A DNA stretch of 64,000 nt from assembly GCA_047605765.1 (NCBI GenBank), contig JASGFB010000001.1, positions 1-64,000 on the forward strand, given 5' to 3'. Positions 41,631 through 51,713 of this stretch are shown piece after piece (the first letter of the stretch is position 1; every line of letters begins with the position of its first letter). A program made the translations under genes and the position numbers. The notes under the pieces are model-generated. The model ran no database searches. It was not told the origin of the DNA and worked only from the letters and a program-made list of their open reading frames with translations. The stretch is from JBGVSA01 sp047605765. GTDB taxonomy: Bacteria; Pseudomonadota; Gammaproteobacteria; Burkholderiales; Rhodocyclaceae.

Positions 41631-43076
41631 CTACATCAGGAACAGGCTGGCCAGCCCCAGGAAGATAAAGAACCCTCCGGAGTCGGTGCAGGCGGTGATC
41701 AACACTGAAGAGCCCAGTGCCGGATCGCGCCCGAGCTTGATCATGAAGATCGGAATGCATACGCCCATGATGGCGGCGAGCAACAGATTCAGCGTCATGG
41801 CGCCGGTCATGACGACGCCCAACGAAGCACTCTGATAGAGCCACCAGGCGATCACACCAAGCAGCCCGCCCCATACCAGGCCGTTGATCAGCGCCACGCC
41901 CAGTTCCTTGCGCATCAGGCGATGGAGCATCTCAGGCTTGACCTGCCCCATGGCCGTGGCGCGCACGATCATGGTGATCGTCTGGTTGCCGGAGTTGCCG
42001 CCGATGCCCGCCACAATGGGCATGAGCGCGGCCAGTGCCACGAGCTTCTGGATCGAGCCTTCGAACGCGCCGATGACGCGCGAGGCGATGAACGCCGTAA
42101 CGAGATTGACGGCCAGCCAGGCCCAGCGGTTTTTGACGGAATCCCACACCGAGGCAAAGATGTCTTCTTCTTCGCGCAGACCGGCCTGGTTCAGCAACTC
42201 GGCGTCGGATTGCTCACGGATGAAATCGAGCACCGCTTCGACCGTCACCCGGCCCAGCAGGCGCCCGTCGTGCGAGACCACCGGCGCGGACACCAGGTCA
42301 TAGCGCTCGAAGGCCTGCGCCGCTTCATCGGCGTGGTCGGACGGATGCAGCGTGAGCATGTTGGTGATCATCACCGCACTCACGGTTTCTTCCGGATCGC
42401 TCACCAGCATGCGCGACAGGGTGAGCACACCGCGCAGGTTTTCTTCGCGGTCGATCACGAACAACTGATCGGTGTGGTCGGGCAGTTCGTCGAAGCGGCG
42501 CAGATAACGCAGCACGACTTCGAGCGTAACGTCCTCACGGACGGTGACCATGTCGAAATCCATCAGCGCGCCGACGGCGTCCTCGTCGTAGGACATGGCC
42601 GCGCGCAGTTGCTCGCGCTCCTCGGCATCCAGGCCGAGGTAGACGTCCTCCATGACGTGCTTGGGCAGGTCCGGCGCCAGGTCGGCCAGTTCGTCGGCGT
42701 CGAGCTGTTCGGCCGCAGCCACCAGCTCTTCGCGATCCATCGTCTCGATGAGCGATTCGCGGACGGCGTCGGACAGCTCCAGCAGGACCTCACCGTCATT
42801 CTCGCCACGCACCAGTTCCCAGACGAACAGGCGGTCATCCAGCGGCAGCGATTCGAGAACGAAGGCGATGTCGGCCGGGTGCAGCGCGGCCAGCTTGGCG
42901 GTAATGCGCGCCAGGTTCTGCTTGTGGACGAGGGATTCGATCAGATCGTGACGCGGCATCTCCTGCCGATGGACGAGCCCTTCCTCGACGCGCTGACGCG
43001 CGAGCAGCGCCTCGACCTCTTCCAAGGTGCGCTGCACGTCATCGTGATGTTGGACGGATTGCTCGACCGGGGACAT
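41631..43076 (-). CDS. mgtE: Magnesium transporter MgtE
   Basis: A 481-residue MgtE-family Mg2+ channel. Domains in order: an N domain of helical repeats (residues 35-145), two CBS domains (about 150-275, with the LFVIDREENLRGVLTLSRML and VVSHDGRLLGRVTVEAVLDFI strands), a connecting helix, and five membrane helices from about 300 to 481, containing the signature PIVAGIGGNSGNQ and the ion-pathway region near TACTDSGG. The acidic N domain and CBS module close the pore when Mg2+ is high. It stands alone between the PEP-CTERM gene and mtgA. Confidence 0.95.
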   Translation of the reverse strand: MSPVEQSVQHHDDVQRTLEEVEALLARQRVEEGLVHRQEMPRHDLIESLVHKQNLARITAKLAALHPADIAFVLESLPLDDRLFVWELVRGENDGEVLLELSDAVRESLIETMDREELVAAAEQLDADELADLAPDLPKHVMEDVYLGLDAEEREQLRAAMSYDEDAVGALMDFDMVTVREDVTLEVVLRYLRRFDELPDHTDQLFVIDREENLRGVLTLSRMLVSDPEETVSAVMITNMLTLHPSDHADEAAQAFERYDLVSAPVVSHDGRLLGRVTVEAVLDFIREQSDAELLNQAGLREEEDIFASVWDSVKNRWAWLAVNLVTAFIASRVIGAFEGSIQKLVALAALMPIVAGIGGNSGNQTITMIVRATAMGQVKPEMLHRLMRKELGVALINGLVWGGLLGVIAWWLYQSASLGVVMTGAMTLNLLLAAIMGVCIPIFMIKLGRDPALGSSVLITACTDSGGFFIFLGLASLFLM

Positions 43077-43232
43077 TACGTCGGGACCTTGGCTCGGTGG
43101 GCAGAGGGCGGCAGTTTAACCCGATCGCTGCATTGGGTGCTGCGCCGCGAAAAAAAAGGCGTCAATGCTTGCGACAAGGTGGACGGCGGTTTGTTTCTGT
43201 CACGCCGTTGTCATAAACGGGACAGGCCGCCT

Positions 43233-43925
43233 TCAGGGCAATTCGGCATAGCGCATGCGCGCACCGATGCGGCCAGCATGGGCCGACAGACGTGGCGGAT
43301 AGACCTTCTCGAACTTGCGCGGATTCGGCAGCATGACTGCGATGTGGGCCGCCTGCTGCGCCGACAACTGCGCCGCCGGGATGCTGTAATAGCGCCGCGC
43401 TGCCGCCTCCGCACCAAAGATGCCGTTGCCCCATTCGACCACGTTGAGGTACACCTCGAGGATGCGGCGCTTGCTCCACAGCGTTTCGATCATCACCGTG
43501 ATGAGCGCTTCCTCGGCCTTGCGCACATAGCTGCGACTGGGCGTCAGAAACAGGTTCTTGGCCAGTTGCTGGCTGATGGTCGAACCGCCCGCCACCGGCT
43601 TGCCTCGCCGTTGGTTCTTTTCAAGGGCGTTCTGGATGCCCTCCCAATCGAACCCGTCGTGATCGACGAAGCGGTCGTCCTCAGCCGCCACCACCGCCCG
43701 CTTGAGGTTGTCGGAAATGCGCTCGTAGGGCACCCACTGGTACTTGATCTGGGCGTTGGCATCCTTGTCGCGCAACTCGGAAAGCCGCAGCGACATGAAA
43801 CTGGTCTGCGCCGGTGGCATCCACTTCCACCACAACACGTGCCCGAACACCCATAGCTGGTAGGCAATGAACAGCAGGACGACGGCGATCAGGACGCGTT
43901 TGAATACGCGCGCGGCGGACTTCAT
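43233..43925 (-). CDS. mtgA: Monofunctional peptidoglycan glycosyltransferase MtgA
   Basis: A 230-residue GT51 enzyme that polymerises lipid II. One N-terminal membrane helix (about residues 10-32) is followed by the GT51 motifs: VAAEDDRFVDHDGFD with the catalytic glutamate, GGSTISQQLAKNLFL, RKAEEALITVMIE and EVYLNVVEWGNGIFG. There is no transpeptidase domain. The start at 43925 (ATG) is preferred to a TTG four codons upstream. It is not next to aroE here, unlike in several related genomes. Confidence 0.94.
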   Translation of the reverse strand: MKSAARVFKRVLIAVVLLFIAYQLWVFGHVLWWKWMPPAQTSFMSLRLSELRDKDANAQIKYQWVPYERISDNLKRAVVAAEDDRFVDHDGFDWEGIQNALEKNQRRGKPVAGGSTISQQLAKNLFLTPSRSYVRKAEEALITVMIETLWSKRRILEVYLNVVEWGNGIFGAEAAARRYYSIPAAQLSAQQAAHIAVMLPNPRKFEKVYPPRLSAHAGRIGARMRYAELP

Positions 43926-44005
43926 GTCAGTGAGCAAGGGATGGCATGGGCGCGCAGAGCATTACAGAGGCGGCCCGGCAGCGCAAGCGCCGGCACCATG
44001 AAAAG

Positions 44006-44041
44006 AAAAAGCCCCGCAGGCTTGCACCTGCGGGGCTTTTT
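44006..44041 (-). terminator. Terminator of groESL
   Basis: A 15-base-pair stem (AAAAAGCCCCGCAGG and its complement) around CTTGCA, with a T tract on the minus strand, 46 bases after the groEL stop. Confidence 0.9.
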
Positions 44042-44087
44042 CAGACTGCTGTCGATGGGACAGCCGAAAGCGCGCAGCGCCGTCGAC

Positions 44088-45728
<1,641 letters not shown>

Positions 45729-45805
45729 TTCTTACTCCAGCAATATTCAAAACGGGTGGGATTCGGACTTGGTGCGAGGCGCTAGGCGCCCGCGACGATG
45801 CCTGT

Positions 45806-46096
45806 TCAGGCTTCGATCACGCCCAGGATGTCTTCTTCACGCAGGACCAGCACTTCCTGGCCATCGACCTTGACGGTCTGGCCGGCGTACTTGCCGAACA
45901 GCACGCGGTCGCCCGGCTTGACGTCCAGCTTGCGCACTTCACCGCTGTCGAGCAGCTTGCCATTGCCAACGGCGAGGATCTCGCCTTGATCAGGCTTTTC
46001 GCCGGCCGAATCGGGGATCACGATGCCACTGGCGGTCGTGCGTTCGGCTTCGACGCGCTTGACGATGACGCGGTCATGCAAAGGACGAATTTTCAT
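45806..46096 (-). CDS. groES: Co-chaperonin GroES
   Basis: A 96-residue lid protein for GroEL, with the family pattern MKIRPLHDRVIVKRVE, a mobile loop near TTASGIVIPDSAGEKPDQG and the IL-x(1)-V-REEDILG-type C-terminus. AGGAG lies six bases upstream of the ATG. It is the promoter-proximal gene of groESL. Confidence 0.98.
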   Translation of the reverse strand: MKIRPLHDRVIVKRVEAERTTASGIVIPDSAGEKPDQGEILAVGNGKLLDSGEVRKLDVKPGDRVLFGKYAGQTVKVDGQEVLVLREEDILGVIEA

Positions 46097-46181
46097 AACG
46101 ACTCCTGTCGGTCAAAACTCACAACAATACGGGTGGGGCGCCAAGCGCCCACACAAGAGAAAACTTTGGGAAGCAGCGCTG

Positions 46182-46208
46182 TTAGCACTCCCTCCTGGCG
46201 AGTGCTAA
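46182..46208. promoter_or_regulatory. CIRCE operator (HrcA site) of groESL
   Basis: A perfect TTAGCACTC-N9-GAGTGCTAA inverted repeat, the binding site of the heat-shock repressor HrcA, 86 bases upstream of groES. Confidence 0.97.
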
Positions 46209-46209
46209 T

Positions 46210-46237
46210 GATAGGTGCGAGGTACCCGGATTTCAAG
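46210..46237 (-). promoter_or_regulatory. Sigma-32-type heat-shock promoter of groESL
   Basis: On the minus strand, CTTGAAA (46231-46237) is a full match to the sigma-32 -35 element and CACCTATC (46210-46217), 13 bases on, resembles the CCCCATnT -10 element. The transcript start would fall inside CIRCE, so RpoH activation and HrcA repression act on the same promoter. Confidence 0.75.
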
Positions 46238-46319
46238 TCGGCGGCCCTCCGAAGCAGAGCAAATCCTTCAAAGTCCCCGCCATTTGGGCGTTTGGCGCGG
46301 TCGGGGCATCACAGAAAAA

Positions 46320-46355
46320 GGAAGATTCCGGCCGCTCAATTGGCCGGAATCTTCC
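46320..46355 (-). terminator. Terminator of the lacI-tct operon
   Basis: A 14-base-pair perfect stem GGAAGATTCCGGCC / GGCCGGAATCTTCC with an eight-base loop, T-rich on both outer sides, 45 bases after the tctA stop. Confidence 0.88.
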
Positions 46356-46399
46356 TTTTAGGTCCATCGGAATGCGCGGGCGGGTACCCGCGCGGGCTG

Positions 46400-47935
46400 T
46401 CAGGCGGCCTTGCCGAACGGCGCCCTGATCACCGAGACCACACCCGCAACGAGCTTGTTCACGACGGCTCTGAATGCCGGGATGTACAACAGGATGGTGA
46501 AGATGGTCACCGCCGCGAAGGCCATGCAGATCGGCCGCGTGAAGAACGGCCCCAGACTGCCGTCCGACAGCACAAGTCCGCGCCGCAGGCTCTTGTCGAG
46601 GATGCCACCCAGCACCATGCCGAGTACGAACGGCGCCATCGAATAGCCCCGCAAGCGCAGGAAGAAGGCCCCGATGCCGACCACCAGCATGGCGTACACG
46701 TCGAACAGGCGCGATGCTCCGGCGTAGGCGCCGACCACGCACAGCAAGAAGATGATGGGCATCAGGATCACGTACTTGACGCGCAAGACGTAGATCAGCG
46801 GCCGGACGAAGAACAGCCCGAAGATCAGGATCGTGATGGTGGCCAGCGTCGTCATGGCGACGACGTCATAGATGAACTGCGGATGCGTGACCATCAGCAT
46901 GGGTCCGGGTTGGACACCGTGGATGATCATCGCCGCCATCAGCACCGCCGACGGCGCCGACCCCGGAATCCCCAGCGACAGGCAGGGCACGAGGTGGGCG
47001 GGGATGGACGACATGTCACCCGTCTCGGCCGCCATCAACCCATCGATCGAGCCCTTGCCGAACTGATCGCGCTCCTTGCTGGTGGCCTTGGCAGCGGCGT
47101 ATGACATCCACGCACCAGTGTCCTCGCCGACGCCGGGCAGCAGCCCCGTGAACACCCCCACCACCCCCGAGCGCAGCACCGTGCGCCAGTATTGCAGCAC
47201 TTCGCGAAAACGCGGCAGCACCGAATCCTTGACGTCGATGACCTTCTGCTGGAGCGGATTGGCCAGCGAGGTAATGACCTCGGCCAGGCCGAACGCGCCC
47301 ACCAGCGCGGGGATCAGATCAATGCCGCCGGCAAGCTGGTTCCACCCAAAGGTGAAACGGTCATGCGCATACAGGCCGTCCTGCCCGATCTGCGACACGA
47401 ACAGGCCGAGAATGCCCATCACCCAGCCCTTGACCGGATCGTTGCCGACGATCATCCCGGACATGGCCACGCCGAACAGCGCCAGCCAGAAGAACTCGAA
47501 AGCACCGAACTTGAGCGCGACCTCGGCCAGCATCGGCGCGAAGGTCGCCAGGCACAGCACGCCGAACAGGGTGCCAGTGAAGGCGCCCGACGTGGCGATG
47601 CCGATGGCGCGCCCCGCCTCGCCCCGCTTGGCCAGCGCATAACCGTCGGCGCACGACGCCGCGTTGGCGGCGGTGCCGGGAATGTTCAACAGAATGGCGG
47701 TGCGCGATCCGCCATACAGCGTTCCCACGTACGAACACATCAGCAGCAGGATGGCGTTGTTGGTTTCGACCTTGAGCGTCAGGGTCGTCAACAAGGCCAC
47801 CACCAGGGTCGCGGACAAGCCCGGAATGACCCCCACCACAATGCCGATAAAAGCGCCGCCCAGTCCATACAGGATAGAGACCGGGTTCATGAAACCCGCC
47901 CAGGCGGTGCCCAGATGGCTAAGACCTTCAAACAT
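46400..47935 (-). CDS. tctA: Tripartite tricarboxylate transporter large membrane subunit TctA
   Basis: A 511-residue polytopic permease of the TctA family, with about twelve hydrophobic segments. Family motifs include GVIPGLSATLVVALL, YGGSRTAILLNIPGT and the second-half counterpart LSLGIPGSAPSAVLMAAM, reflecting the internal duplication. It moves an organic acid or sugar acid with the TctB subunit and the TctC/Bug binding protein. GGAGA six bases before the ATG supports the start. It is the last gene of the LacI-controlled operon. The substrate is unknown. Confidence 0.95.
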   Translation of the reverse strand: MFEGLSHLGTAWAGFMNPVSILYGLGGAFIGIVVGVIPGLSATLVVALLTTLTLKVETNNAILLLMCSYVGTLYGGSRTAILLNIPGTAANAASCADGYALAKRGEAGRAIGIATSGAFTGTLFGVLCLATFAPMLAEVALKFGAFEFFWLALFGVAMSGMIVGNDPVKGWVMGILGLFVSQIGQDGLYAHDRFTFGWNQLAGGIDLIPALVGAFGLAEVITSLANPLQQKVIDVKDSVLPRFREVLQYWRTVLRSGVVGVFTGLLPGVGEDTGAWMSYAAAKATSKERDQFGKGSIDGLMAAETGDMSSIPAHLVPCLSLGIPGSAPSAVLMAAMIIHGVQPGPMLMVTHPQFIYDVVAMTTLATITILIFGLFFVRPLIYVLRVKYVILMPIIFLLCVVGAYAGASRLFDVYAMLVVGIGAFFLRLRGYSMAPFVLGMVLGGILDKSLRRGLVLSDGSLGPFFTRPICMAFAAVTIFTILLYIPAFRAVVNKLVAGVVSVIRAPFGKAA

Positions 47936-47951
47936 GGCTATCTCCGATTCA

Positions 47952-48515
47952 TCAAGGCAGGCGGATCATGAAGATCTGCTCGAACACGAGTGCGATGGCG
48001 ATACCGGCGATGAAGCCGATCACCCCCGCCTTGGCGACCTTGCGCGCGGTGAAGCGCGCCTCTCCTGGCTGATATGGGCTCAGAAGCACGATGCACACGG
48101 TGACGAAAATGCCGCCGCTGAACCAGTAAGGCAGCCCCTTGCCCAGCATGCCGATGCAAAAAACGAGGCAGATGCCGAGTACCGCGAGCATCCGCCCCAT
48201 GCCCTCACGCCGGCCATGGCGGGCCGCCGGGGTGGGCGCCCCGGCCTCTTTGAAACGCGTCCACCGTCGGATGAAGATCAAGAAGCCCAGGATCGTCATC
48301 ACGATGCCCAGCAGGCTCGGCAGCAGGCCTGGAATGGTGTACGGATTGATGTCCTGGGCCTCGAGACGATCCATGCGGAGGGACGCAATCAGGATGACGA
48401 TGCCGAACAGCATCCATCCGATCCCCTCCATCGTTTCGGACCGCGCGGTGGGGGTGAACTCCGCCTCGCCCTGCGAGGCGGCGGTATCGCATTGGCTGGA
48501 TGACTGTTCTGTCAT
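47952..48515 (-). CDS. tctB: Tripartite tricarboxylate transporter small membrane subunit TctB
   Basis: A 187-residue membrane protein with four hydrophobic segments (about residues 30-48, 60-82, 108-125 and 160-182), the usual TctB topology. It is preceded by a polar N-terminus of about 28 residues rich in Ser, Thr and Glu. It lies between tctC and tctA with short gaps (42 and 16 bases), in the same transcription unit. Confidence 0.9.
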   Translation of the reverse strand: MTEQSSSQCDTAASQGEAEFTPTARSETMEGIGWMLFGIVILIASLRMDRLEAQDINPYTIPGLLPSLLGIVMTILGFLIFIRRWTRFKEAGAPTPAARHGRREGMGRMLAVLGICLVFCIGMLGKGLPYWFSGGIFVTVCIVLLSPYQPGEARFTARKVAKAGVIGFIAGIAIALVFEQIFMIRLP

Positions 48516-48557
48516 GACGCACCTGTACTGATGACCGATAGAGACGCCGGTGAGGGA

Positions 48558-49565
48558 TTACGGCCGAGCGATGCCGACGGTATCGGGCGACACGGTGGCC
48601 TTGCCGCTGTCGAACAGCGTCCACGCGTTGGCCTGCACGGCGGGCATGGCAGCCTTCTGCGCGGCCTCGCCATACAGCGGCGAGAACAGAGCACCACGAT
48701 TGTTGGCGTACTTCTTCAGAGCTTCGCTGTTGGCGATGTTCTCGGCCCAGATCTTTTCAACCGTCTTGACGACGTTGTCGGGCACGCCCTTCGGGATGAA
48801 TATGCCGAAGTAATTGAGCGGCGCCGAGAATCCCGGCAGAGTATCCGACAGCGGCGGAATGGTGCCGAAGCCTTCCAGCATGAGCGGCTTGTCACTGATC
48901 GCCGCCAGCGGGCGCAGCCGCTTGCCACGGATCATGTCGGCCTGTTCGCCGGCCAGTTGCGACGTCACCTCGGCCTCGCCCGACACGGTGGCGATCACTG
49001 CCGGGTTGCCACCGTCATAGGTGACGTGCTTGTAGGTAACCTTGCCCGCCTTGGCCACCAGGTCGATGGCACTGTAACCTGCCGACGCGATCCCCGCCGT
49101 GGCGACCGACACCTTGCCCGGCTTGGCCTTCATCGCGTCGAGCAATTGCTTGGGGTTCTGGTAGGGCGTGTTGGGATTGACGCTCAGCAGTTGCACGTTG
49201 GCCACCGACAGGAACAGATGCCAGTCGGCGATGCGCGTCTTGAGCGTGCCAAGCGTCTCGTAGGTCCCCAGATCCTGCGCTGCGCCCGCGGTCCACGTAT
49301 AGCCGTCCTTGGGTGCTTCCAGCGCGCTGCGCGTGCCGATGGAGCCGGAAGCCCCCGGCTGGTTCACGATGACGATGGTCTGGCCCAGCGCCTTTTCCAT
49401 CTCGGACGCGGCGATGCGCGACACCTGGTCGGTGGCGCCGCCGGCGGCCCAGGGCACGATCAGGTGGATGGGATGGCTCGGCTTCCATTGCTGGGCGGCG
49501 GCCGGAAAGGTCACGGCGCAAGCCAGCGCCACGACTGCTACGTGCTTGAAATTGAATGTTTTCAT
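48558..49565 (-). CDS. tctC: Tripartite transporter periplasmic binding protein (Bug/TctC family)
   Basis: A 335-residue Bug-family solute receptor. It has a signal peptide (residues 1-21 to 22, ...TFPAAAQ) and the classical motifs PIHLIVPWAAGGATDQVSR and IVNQPGASGSIGT. The long open frame extends far upstream, but the ATG at 49565, preceded by GGAGGAG seven bases away and directly by the signal peptide, is the start. Its partner permease genes follow immediately. Together with the two dehydrogenases upstream it points to uptake and oxidation of a polyol, sugar or sugar acid; the ligand is unknown. Confidence 0.94.
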   Translation of the reverse strand: MKTFNFKHVAVVALACAVTFPAAAQQWKPSHPIHLIVPWAAGGATDQVSRIAASEMEKALGQTIVIVNQPGASGSIGTRSALEAPKDGYTWTAGAAQDLGTYETLGTLKTRIADWHLFLSVANVQLLSVNPNTPYQNPKQLLDAMKAKPGKVSVATAGIASAGYSAIDLVAKAGKVTYKHVTYDGGNPAVIATVSGEAEVTSQLAGEQADMIRGKRLRPLAAISDKPLMLEGFGTIPPLSDTLPGFSAPLNYFGIFIPKGVPDNVVKTVEKIWAENIANSEALKKYANNRGALFSPLYGEAAQKAAMPAVQANAWTLFDSGKATVSPDTVGIARP

Positions 49566-49617
49566 GTTTGTCTCCTCCGAAAGCTTTTGATGCATGGCTG
49601 ATGTAGAACCACGACAA

Positions 49618-50691
49618 CTACACGACTGAAGCGGCCAGTCTCGTCGGCGCCCCCCTTTCTGCGGATTCGTACAGCGCACGAACGAAGGCAACGGCGTTGC
49701 GCGCCTGGGCCCCATCGACGAGCAGATCGGCCTGCCCGCGCAGGGCCAGGACCATGTTTTCGATCTGCCGCTGATGACCTTCAAAACTGATCTGATCGGG
49801 GGCGGCGGCACCCGACGCCCCGCCACCACGGGTGGCATCGGCCAGAATGCAGGCGTCCTCCGGCCGCGCTTCATTGAATTGCCAGCGCACGATGCGATCG
49901 TCTTCGATGACAGCCGAGCCGTGCTCGCCGCAGATCTCGATGCGTCGCTCCCAGCCCGGATAGGCGGCGGTGGTGGCCTCCAGGGTGCCCAGCGCACCAC
50001 TCGAAAAACGAATGGCGGCGCAGGCGGTGTCCTCGGCTTCGATATGCTGGTGGACGCGGCGCGTCGTACGGCCGGAGATCTCTTCCGGCATGCCGGCAAA
50101 CCATTGCAGCAGGTCGACCGCGTGGATAGCCTGGTTCATGACGGCGCCGCCGCCGTCGAGGGCCAGCGTGGCTTTCCAGCCGTTGTAATAAGACGCGGCC
50201 CGATGCCATTTGACGTAAGCGCTGCACAGCACGAGGCGACCGAAGCGGCCCGTGTCGATGGCCTGCTTGACGGCCTGGGCGCCTTTCGAGAAACGCGCCT
50301 GGAAGATGGCAGCCACCTTCACGCCCGCCTCCCTGGCAGCATCCAGCAACGCGTCGACGCGCTCGACGGAGATTTCGAGTGGCTTCTCCACGATCAGGTG
50401 CTTGCCGGCACGCGCCGCGCTGACGGCGGGTTCCAAGTGGGCACCGCTGGGCGTGACGATGCACACGATGTCGATGTCCGGATTGGCGAAAAAACGCTGC
50501 GGATCAGCAGTGTGGAACGGCACGTCATGCTTGTGGGCAAAGCGCTGCGCTTCTTCCGCCGACAGCCCCAGCACCCCCACCAGACGAACGTTGTGCGTGT
50601 CGCTCAGCGCCTTGATGGCGGCGGCATGGTAGTTGGCGATCATGCCCGCGCCGACGAGCCCGAAACCGAGCGTCTTGTTTATCGAAGTCAT
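49618..50691 (-). CDS. Gfo/Idh/MocA-family oxidoreductase, first copy
   Basis: A 357-residue NAD(P)-dependent dehydrogenase. The N-terminal Rossmann fold begins GFGLVGAGMIANYHAAAI (GxGxxA-type), followed by IVTPSGAHLEPAVSAARAGKHLIVEKPLEIS with the catalytic-type lysine in EKPL. The C-terminal domain has the ALDGGGAVMNQAIHAVDLLQWF motif of the family. It overlaps the second such gene by four bases (ATGA at 50688-50691). The substrate is probably a sugar or cyclitol, but cannot be named. Confidence 0.9.
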   Translation of the reverse strand: MTSINKTLGFGLVGAGMIANYHAAAIKALSDTHNVRLVGVLGLSAEEAQRFAHKHDVPFHTADPQRFFANPDIDIVCIVTPSGAHLEPAVSAARAGKHLIVEKPLEISVERVDALLDAAREAGVKVAAIFQARFSKGAQAVKQAIDTGRFGRLVLCSAYVKWHRAASYYNGWKATLALDGGGAVMNQAIHAVDLLQWFAGMPEEISGRTTRRVHQHIEAEDTACAAIRFSSGALGTLEATTAAYPGWERRIEICGEHGSAVIEDDRIVRWQFNEARPEDACILADATRGGGASGAAAPDQISFEGHQRQIENMVLALRGQADLLVDGAQARNAVAFVRALYESAERGAPTRLAASVV

Positions 50692-51713
50692 ACGCCTGCC
50701 CTTTCTGCCTGAGCCTGGGCTTGCAGCGCCAATTCGCACACCTTGAAGCAATATGCCTGGCGCATGGCGGTTTCGGTGCGATTGAAAATGTCGGCGTACA
50801 GGCTGGAGTAGTACGGCAACTCGGCGCCGGAACAGTCGATGTAACGAGTCCCTTCGTTGTTGACCAGGAAGAGGTGGTCGATGCCGGGGCGCCCGGCGAT
50901 GTCGACGTACTTGCGCAGTTCGATGTAGCCGTCGGTGCCGAGGATCGTCATGCGGCCATCGCCCCAGGTAGCCAGGCCATCCGGCGTGAACCAATCGAGG
51001 CGAACGTAGCCGCTGGCGGGCCCGTTGGTGATGACGAGTTCGCCGAAATCCTGCCAGTCGGGGTATTCAGGGTGACCCAGATTGCCGACCCGCGACATCA
51101 CGATGCGCGCATCGTCTGCGCCGCTGAAATGCAGGAACTGTTCGATCTGGTGCGAGGCGATGTCGGCCAGGATGCCGCCGTACTGTCTGGGGTCGAAGAA
51201 CCAGTCGGCACGCGTGTGGCGATTGAGCCGATGCGGCCCCAGGCCGACCGTTTGCAGCACGCGGCCAATGGCGCCCTGGCGTACCAGATCGGTGGCGGTG
51301 GTGACGGCGCGCACCTCGAAGTGCTCGGTGAAGTTCACCGACCAGATGCGGCCCGTTTCGCGCTGCACCCGCTTGACCTCGTCCAGTTGGGCAAACGTGA
51401 TCACCCCAGGCTTGTCGACCATGAAATCCTTGCCGTGCTGCATGGCCTCGACCGCAAAGGCGGCGCGGTCGCAGGGGATACCGGCGCAGACGATCAAATG
51501 AATGCTGGCGTCTTCCAGCAACTGGCGCCGTTCGACGACGCGGGGGATGGTGGGAAAGCGCTCGGCGAATCCGGCTCGGGTGCGCACATCGCCATCGTGC
51601 GACCAATAGCCCGCGCATTCGGCGCCGACGGCCAGCAGACTGTTGACCTGATCATAGATGTGCCGATGATCGATGCCGACGATGCCAAAACGCAGGGGGG
51701 GAAACTCATTCAC
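50688..51713 (-). CDS. Gfo/Idh/MocA-family oxidoreductase, second copy
   Basis: A 341-residue protein of the same family but divergent: the Rossmann start is RFGIVGIDHRHIYDQVNSLL, in which the usual GxGxxG is altered, and the conserved lysine lies in VDKPGVITFAQL. The C-terminal half contains the GGILADIASHQIEQFLHF motif. The GTG at 51713, with AAGGAG about ten bases upstream, overlaps the LacI-type regulator stop by eight bases. The unusual nucleotide-binding loop may mean a different cofactor preference or a non-dehydrogenase role. Confidence 0.87.
   Translation of the reverse strand: MNEFPPLRFGIVGIDHRHIYDQVNSLLAVGAECAGYWSHDGDVRTRAGFAERFPTIPRVVERRQLLEDASIHLIVCAGIPCDRAAFAVEAMQHGKDFMVDKPGVITFAQLDEVKRVQRETGRIWSVNFTEHFEVRAVTTATDLVRQGAIGRVLQTVGLGPHRLNRHTRADWFFDPRQYGGILADIASHQIEQFLHFSGADDARIVMSRVGNLGHPEYPDWQDFGELVITNGPASGYVRLDWFTPDGLATWGDGRMTILGTDGYIELRKYVDIAGRPGIDHLFLVNNEGTRYIDCSGAELPYYSSLYADIFNRTETAMRQAYCFKVCELALQAQAQAERAGV

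Noticed and set aside
41922..43856. 644-codon plus-strand frame opposite mgtE and mtgA
   Set aside because: Antisense shadow of two conserved genes, and it spans an intergenic gap without signals.
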